NCBI GenBank assembly: GCA_027067575.1 | Contig: JAMOVQ010000125.1 | Span: 1 to 33,598 of the forward strand | Direction: 5' to 3' | Length of the DNA stretch: 33,598 nt | Origin: Thermoanaerobaculia bacterium | GTDB taxonomy: Bacteria; Acidobacteriota; Thermoanaerobaculia; Thermoanaerobaculales; Sulfomarinibacteraceae | Shown: piece after piece, positions 30,688-33,598 of the stretch | Layout: each line of letters begins with the position of its first letter | How positions within the stretch are numbered: position 1 is the stretch's first letter | Position numbers and translations under genes: made by a program | Notes under the pieces: generated by a model | What the model was told of the DNA's origin: nothing | Databases searched by the model: none | The model's input: the letters and a program-made list of their open reading frames with translations, nothing else

Positions 30688-32973
30688 TCACCGAGGATCC
30701 GGACCGGCCTCGGTGACCGAACCGCCCACCACCGTGACCCGTTCGCAGCGTCCACCGGGGGAAGCCATCATCGGCGAGGCTCCGGTACACACGAGGTAGG
30801 AACCGGGCCGCAGGCGACCCAGCAGGAGCCCTCCCTCCCGCACGCGGGGCAGGCCGTTCATCGAGTTCCAGCCCGGGAAAAACGTCCCCGAGAGGGACGC
30901 CCCCCCGGGTGAGAAGAGGACCACGTCACGTCCCGCTGGCTCGGAGGGACCGCGCACGAGGAGATCACCACACCCCTGCTCCACCACGATGGACAGGGGA
31001 TCCTCCGCCGGAAGTGCAACCTTCGAGAAGTGCAGACAGAACCCGGACGCGGCCACGACCAGCGTCCCTCCGGCGACGCCCGAGGGCACGTCGAGTTCGA
31101 ACGATCCGTCCGGGGCCGTCAGCCCGGGTCCGGCGGCCTCGGCATGGCCCGGGACGAGCATCATGACCATGGCGCCACCCACCGGTCCGAAAGGGCTGGT
31201 GACGGTTCCCCTCAAGCGATCGGACGCCTCCAGGATCAGCGTCACGCCTTCGGCCGGGGTCTCGTCACCCACCACCACGGTAACGGACTCCGATCGCTGG
31301 CCGCCGCTCTTCGCGCCGACGGTGTAGCGTCCGGAGTCCAGACCTTCGAGCGAGAACGAACCGTCGGCCTCCGAGACCGTGCCAAGCAGCGCTGGCGGAA
31401 CGTCCTCCCTCGTCGAGAGCGCGACAGCCGTCACCCTTGCTCCGCCCACCGGACGACCCTGTTCATCCACCACGGTCCCTGTGATGCCCGAGCCGGGCAG
31501 GTCGATCACCACCTCGGCGCACCGGTCCCCGGAGTCGGCCTCGACAACGAACGGACCCGTCGTCCGCCGGATGTTCGCCGAGGACGCGTCCACGGCGACC
31601 AGCCACTCGCCCGGATGGGGCAACCAGCCATCGAACACCCCCTCCCGATCGCTCTCCAGAGGGACGCCCACGAGACTGCCCTCCGGCGCCCCGTCGGCGG
31701 TCCGGCGCAGTTCTCGGAACTCGAGGTGGGCCATGACGGGTTCCCCGGCGGCGGTTACCCGGCCGCAGGTCCGGAGCAGCGGCATCTCGATGCGGAGATC
31801 GTGCGATCCCGCCTCCAGCTCCACGTCCTCGTCCCACCACCTCGAGCCCTCCGCATCGGCGACCACCACCCGGTACCTTCCCGGTCTCAAGCCGTCGTGG
31901 GACCAGCTCCCTCCGGCGTCGGTCTCGCCCCCGGCGACCCTGTTCATGACGGCCCATGTCTCACTTCTGAGGCGGTGGAGTTCGACGGTCCAGCGCCGTT
32001 CCCAGGGATCGGACGGGGGATCGACGAGCACCGTCAGGCGGGTAGGCTCCTGGAGCAGCACCTCCCGTGGGAGGGTGGTCTCGGCACCCGGGAACACGTC
32101 GAAGGGCCCAACCTCCGCCACGGCGTACCCTGGGGCCGAGGCTCGCAACAGGTACCGGCCCGGAGCAACACCGGTGAGGTGAAAGAAGCCCCTGGCGTTG
32201 GCACGGGTGGTTGCTGCCGTCCGGGACGTGCGGCTCACCTCGTCCGCAGACTGGGGACCCTGCGTGTATGGAACCAGCGTGAGTACGGTTCGGGACAGGT
32301 CTGAGACATTCCCGGTGGCGGCAACCCACCCCACCACCGAGGCGCCGCGCCTGAACGTGACCGTGCCGAGGGATCGAGCCTTGCCCGGATCCACCTTCAC
32401 GCCCCAGAGATAGTGCGACACATGCCCTGGGATCCGCAACCTGACGTCCCAGGTGCCGGCTGGAACGGTACACTGGAAACGAGCTGCCTCCGGTTGCGCC
32501 GCGGGTAGACAGGAGAACGGTTCCCCGTCCAAGACCGGCAGATCACCGCCACGATCGGGCGGGGACCAGAGGGTCACCGTCGGGGACGTGACCTTCCCGC
32601 CCTCCTGCAGCCTGGGCCTCAGCACGATCTCCCCGGTTTTCCAGAGGTCGAGGGTCACGGTCCGCTCCCCGGGGACCACGACGGTTTTCGGGGCCGACCA
32701 GAACCCCTGCGCCATCGCGTCCACGGTCCACACACCGGGACCGGGGATGTTCAGGTCCGTTACGAGCCCATCAGCTTCCCCCCGGAGCACCGCACGGACC
32801 TCTGCCGTCCGTTCCCCGCCCACGGCCCGCACCAGAACCTCTCCGGGATCGGGCGAACCGTGAACCCTCAGGTGAACGGTGACGGGGATGGGGGCCGCAT
32901 GGGACACCACCGCAGCCCCGACGATCCCGAAGAGCAACGCCCATGTCACAACCCAGCCTTTCCTGCTTCCCAT
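30688..32973 (-). CDS. Secreted protein with carboxypeptidase-regulatory-like repeats
   Basis: The 761-residue protein has a signal peptide (WVVTWALLFGIVGAAVVSHAAP, cleavage about 26) and is otherwise a string of beta-sandwich domains. The clearest is at about 495-570, with GITGTVVDEQGRPVGGARV, DGSFSLEGLDSGRYTV and a closing VTVVV strand, the CarboxypepD-regulatory pattern. Similar DxxGxFxxxGLxPGxY blocks recur (for example ARGFFHLTGVAPGRYLL and GSWSHDGLRPGRYRV). There is no catalytic domain, membrane anchor or obvious sorting signal. It may be a surface or adhesion scaffold; the role is unknown. A 10-pair inverted repeat (30687-30696/30708-30717) spans its last codons. GGGAGGGG precedes the ATG. 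Confidence 0.88.
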   Translation of the reverse strand: MGSRKGWVVTWALLFGIVGAAVVSHAAPIPVTVHLRVHGSPDPGEVLVRAVGGERTAEVRAVLRGEADGLVTDLNIPGPGVWTVDAMAQGFWSAPKTVVVPGERTVTLDLWKTGEIVLRPRLQEGGKVTSPTVTLWSPPDRGGDLPVLDGEPFSCLPAAQPEAARFQCTVPAGTWDVRLRIPGHVSHYLWGVKVDPGKARSLGTVTFRRGASVVGWVAATGNVSDLSRTVLTLVPYTQGPQSADEVSRTSRTAATTRANARGFFHLTGVAPGRYLLRASAPGYAVAEVGPFDVFPGAETTLPREVLLQEPTRLTVLVDPPSDPWERRWTVELHRLRSETWAVMNRVAGGETDAGGSWSHDGLRPGRYRVVVADAEGSRWWDEDVELEAGSHDLRIEMPLLRTCGRVTAAGEPVMAHLEFRELRRTADGAPEGSLVGVPLESDREGVFDGWLPHPGEWLVAVDASSANIRRTTGPFVVEADSGDRCAEVVIDLPGSGITGTVVDEQGRPVGGARVTAVALSTREDVPPALLGTVSEADGSFSLEGLDSGRYTVGAKSGGQRSESVTVVVGDETPAEGVTLILEASDRLRGTVTSPFGPVGGAMVMMLVPGHAEAAGPGLTAPDGSFELDVPSGVAGGTLVVAASGFCLHFSKVALPAEDPLSIVVEQGCGDLLVRGPSEPAGRDVVLFSPGGASLSGTFFPGWNSMNGLPRVREGGLLLGRLRPGSYLVCTGASPMMASPGGRCERVTVVGGSVTEAGPDPR

Positions 32974-32991
32974 GACGGCCCCCTCCCTTTT

Positions 32992-33020
32992 TCTACAAAC
33001 AGCTTACGGTGTCACTACAA
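32992..33020 (-). promoter_or_regulatory. Candidate promoter of the 761-residue secreted protein
   Basis: On the minus strand, TTGTAG (33015-33020), 17-base spacer, TGTAGA (32992-32997). The -10 is weak, but the stretch is the most AT-rich locally, and the predicted leader of about 12 bases contains GGGAGG. Confidence 0.4.
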
Positions 33021-33155
33021 CCACAAGACAACCGGCGCCAGCTAGGATGCAGTGACCCGGGCCTTGGACGCCGATACACGGCCCCGGACCATCGGAAATC
33101 CTCGCCCTGGACCTGCCCTTCCCCAAAAGGAAGCACTCCCATCGGTACCCCACCC

Positions 33156-33230
33156 CTCACCCACCCAGGGACGAGCAAGGCGATGTCCCGGTTCACGTTC
33201 CAGAGAATCCCGGTCCGTCACGATTGGGGC
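33156..33230. repeat. Direct repeat copy 1
   Basis: The 75-base unit opens CTCACCCACCCAGGGACGAG and closes TCACGATTGGGGC. It matches copy 2 (33295-33369) with about 12 differences by eye, some 84% identity. The period is 139 bases, and similarity may extend weakly to both sides. No terminal inverted repeats or coding potential. Confidence 0.75.
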
Positions 33231-33294
33231 TGGCCGGGCAACCATCCCAATCCGCCAGCCGAAACGAAAGGCCATCCACCTGGTGCCCCATTCT

Positions 33295-33369
33295 CTCACC
33301 GACCCAGGGACGAGCGCAGCGATGTCCCGGCTGGCGATCCGGAGAACCCCGGTCCTTCACGATTGGGAC
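33295..33369. repeat. Direct repeat copy 2
   Basis: It opens CTCACCGACCCAGGGACGAG and closes TCACGATTGGGAC. The conserved blocks CCCAGGGACGAGC, GCGATGTCCCGG, CCCCGGTCC and TCACGATTGGG are shared with copy 1. Confidence 0.75.
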
Positions 33370-33598
33370 TGTCCCCGCAACGGAGCCTTCCGCCATACAG
33401 CAATCGAGCGCCCCACGAGGAACGGGCCGGCGTGGGGGCGGGGGCGGTCCGGGGACGGAGGCGAGGGCAATCCCCGTGGAGGCGTGCCCGGGCGGCGAGC
33501 GCAGCCGTCTTGGCCCGAGAGGGGGCGTGGGAGGGGGAAGGGTAAGACGGTGAACGGTGCGGGGAGACCGGCGAACGGTCGTTGCCGAGGGGGTCGCA

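Larger units (their letters stand above)
32974..33598. other. Non-coding end of the window with direct repeats and G-runs
   Basis: These 625 bases hold the promoter of the 761-residue gene, a direct repeat of about 75 bases (listed separately) and, at 33434-33467, four G-runs of 5, 5, 4 and 3 that could form a quadruplex on the plus strand. Short frames crossing the repeat do not look like genes. A gene may begin beyond the right edge. Confidence 0.5.

Noticed and set aside
30687-30717. Ten-pair hairpin across the stop codon of the 761-residue gene as a terminator
   Set aside because: The stem uses the last coding codons and has no T-rich tail, so I note it but do not call it a terminator.
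1-33598. Mobile elements, integrases, phage genes or defence systems
   Set aside because: No transposase, integrase, toxin-antitoxin pair or restriction gene was recognised in any plausible frame, and neither tRNA is followed by a repeated attachment site.

Overview
This window is a high-GC bacterial chromosome segment with no phage, transposase or CRISPR content. The coding style (tight operons with 4- to 8-base overlaps, GGAGG-type ribosome sites), a lipoprotein murein transglycosylase and very large periplasmic multihaem cytochromes point to a Gram-negative, respiratory, probably anaerobic or facultative bacterium. An Acidobacteriota-like or similar environmental lineage would fit, but no taxonomic marker here settles it.

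Layout. Positions 1-7.5 kb carry housekeeping genes: a partial enoyl-CoA hydratase (minus), a PurF-type amidophosphoribosyltransferase, a tRNA with anticodon CAU followed at once by a coiled-coil/zinc-ribbon protein, the YggS-YggT pair, an aldehyde dehydrogenase and a large pentapeptide-repeat protein (all plus). From 7.5 to 12.9 kb, read on the minus strand, is a lipid operon yceD-rpmF-plsX-fabH-fabD-fabG ending in an exported SurE, behind a near-consensus promoter. From 12.96 to 14.87 kb (minus) an ECF sigma factor, a zinc-finger anti-sigma factor and a bactofilin-like membrane protein overlap by 4 bases each.

From 14.9 to 20.25 kb (minus) are two giant cytochromes: a membrane-anchored protein with 20 haem-c sites, and a 1054-residue protein with 23 CXXCH sites fused to a membrane cytochrome b. 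Upstream is an AmmeMemoRadiSam-type radical SAM enzyme. From 21.5 to 26.7 kb are an unrecognised two-domain protein, an MltF-like lytic transglycosylase with two solute-binding-like domains (minus), tRNA-Gly(CCC) followed by a bactofilin, and alanine dehydrogenase. From 27.0 to 29.6 kb (minus) is a second electron-transfer set: a tetrahaem c554-like cytochrome, a cytochrome b and an 11-haem cytochrome, the last two overlapping by 4 bases. Thymidine kinase and a secreted 761-residue repeat protein follow, and the window ends in about 0.6 kb of apparently non-coding DNA with a 75-bp direct repeat.

The most interesting content is the electron-transfer inventory: 58 predicted haem-c sites in four proteins plus two related cytochrome b modules. 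The 23-haem/cytochrome b fusion and the 11-haem plus cytochrome b gene pair have the same architecture in fused and split form, which suggests two quinone-linked periplasmic electron conduits. The fused one appears to have grown by internal duplication. Haem counts and promoter spacings were made by eye.
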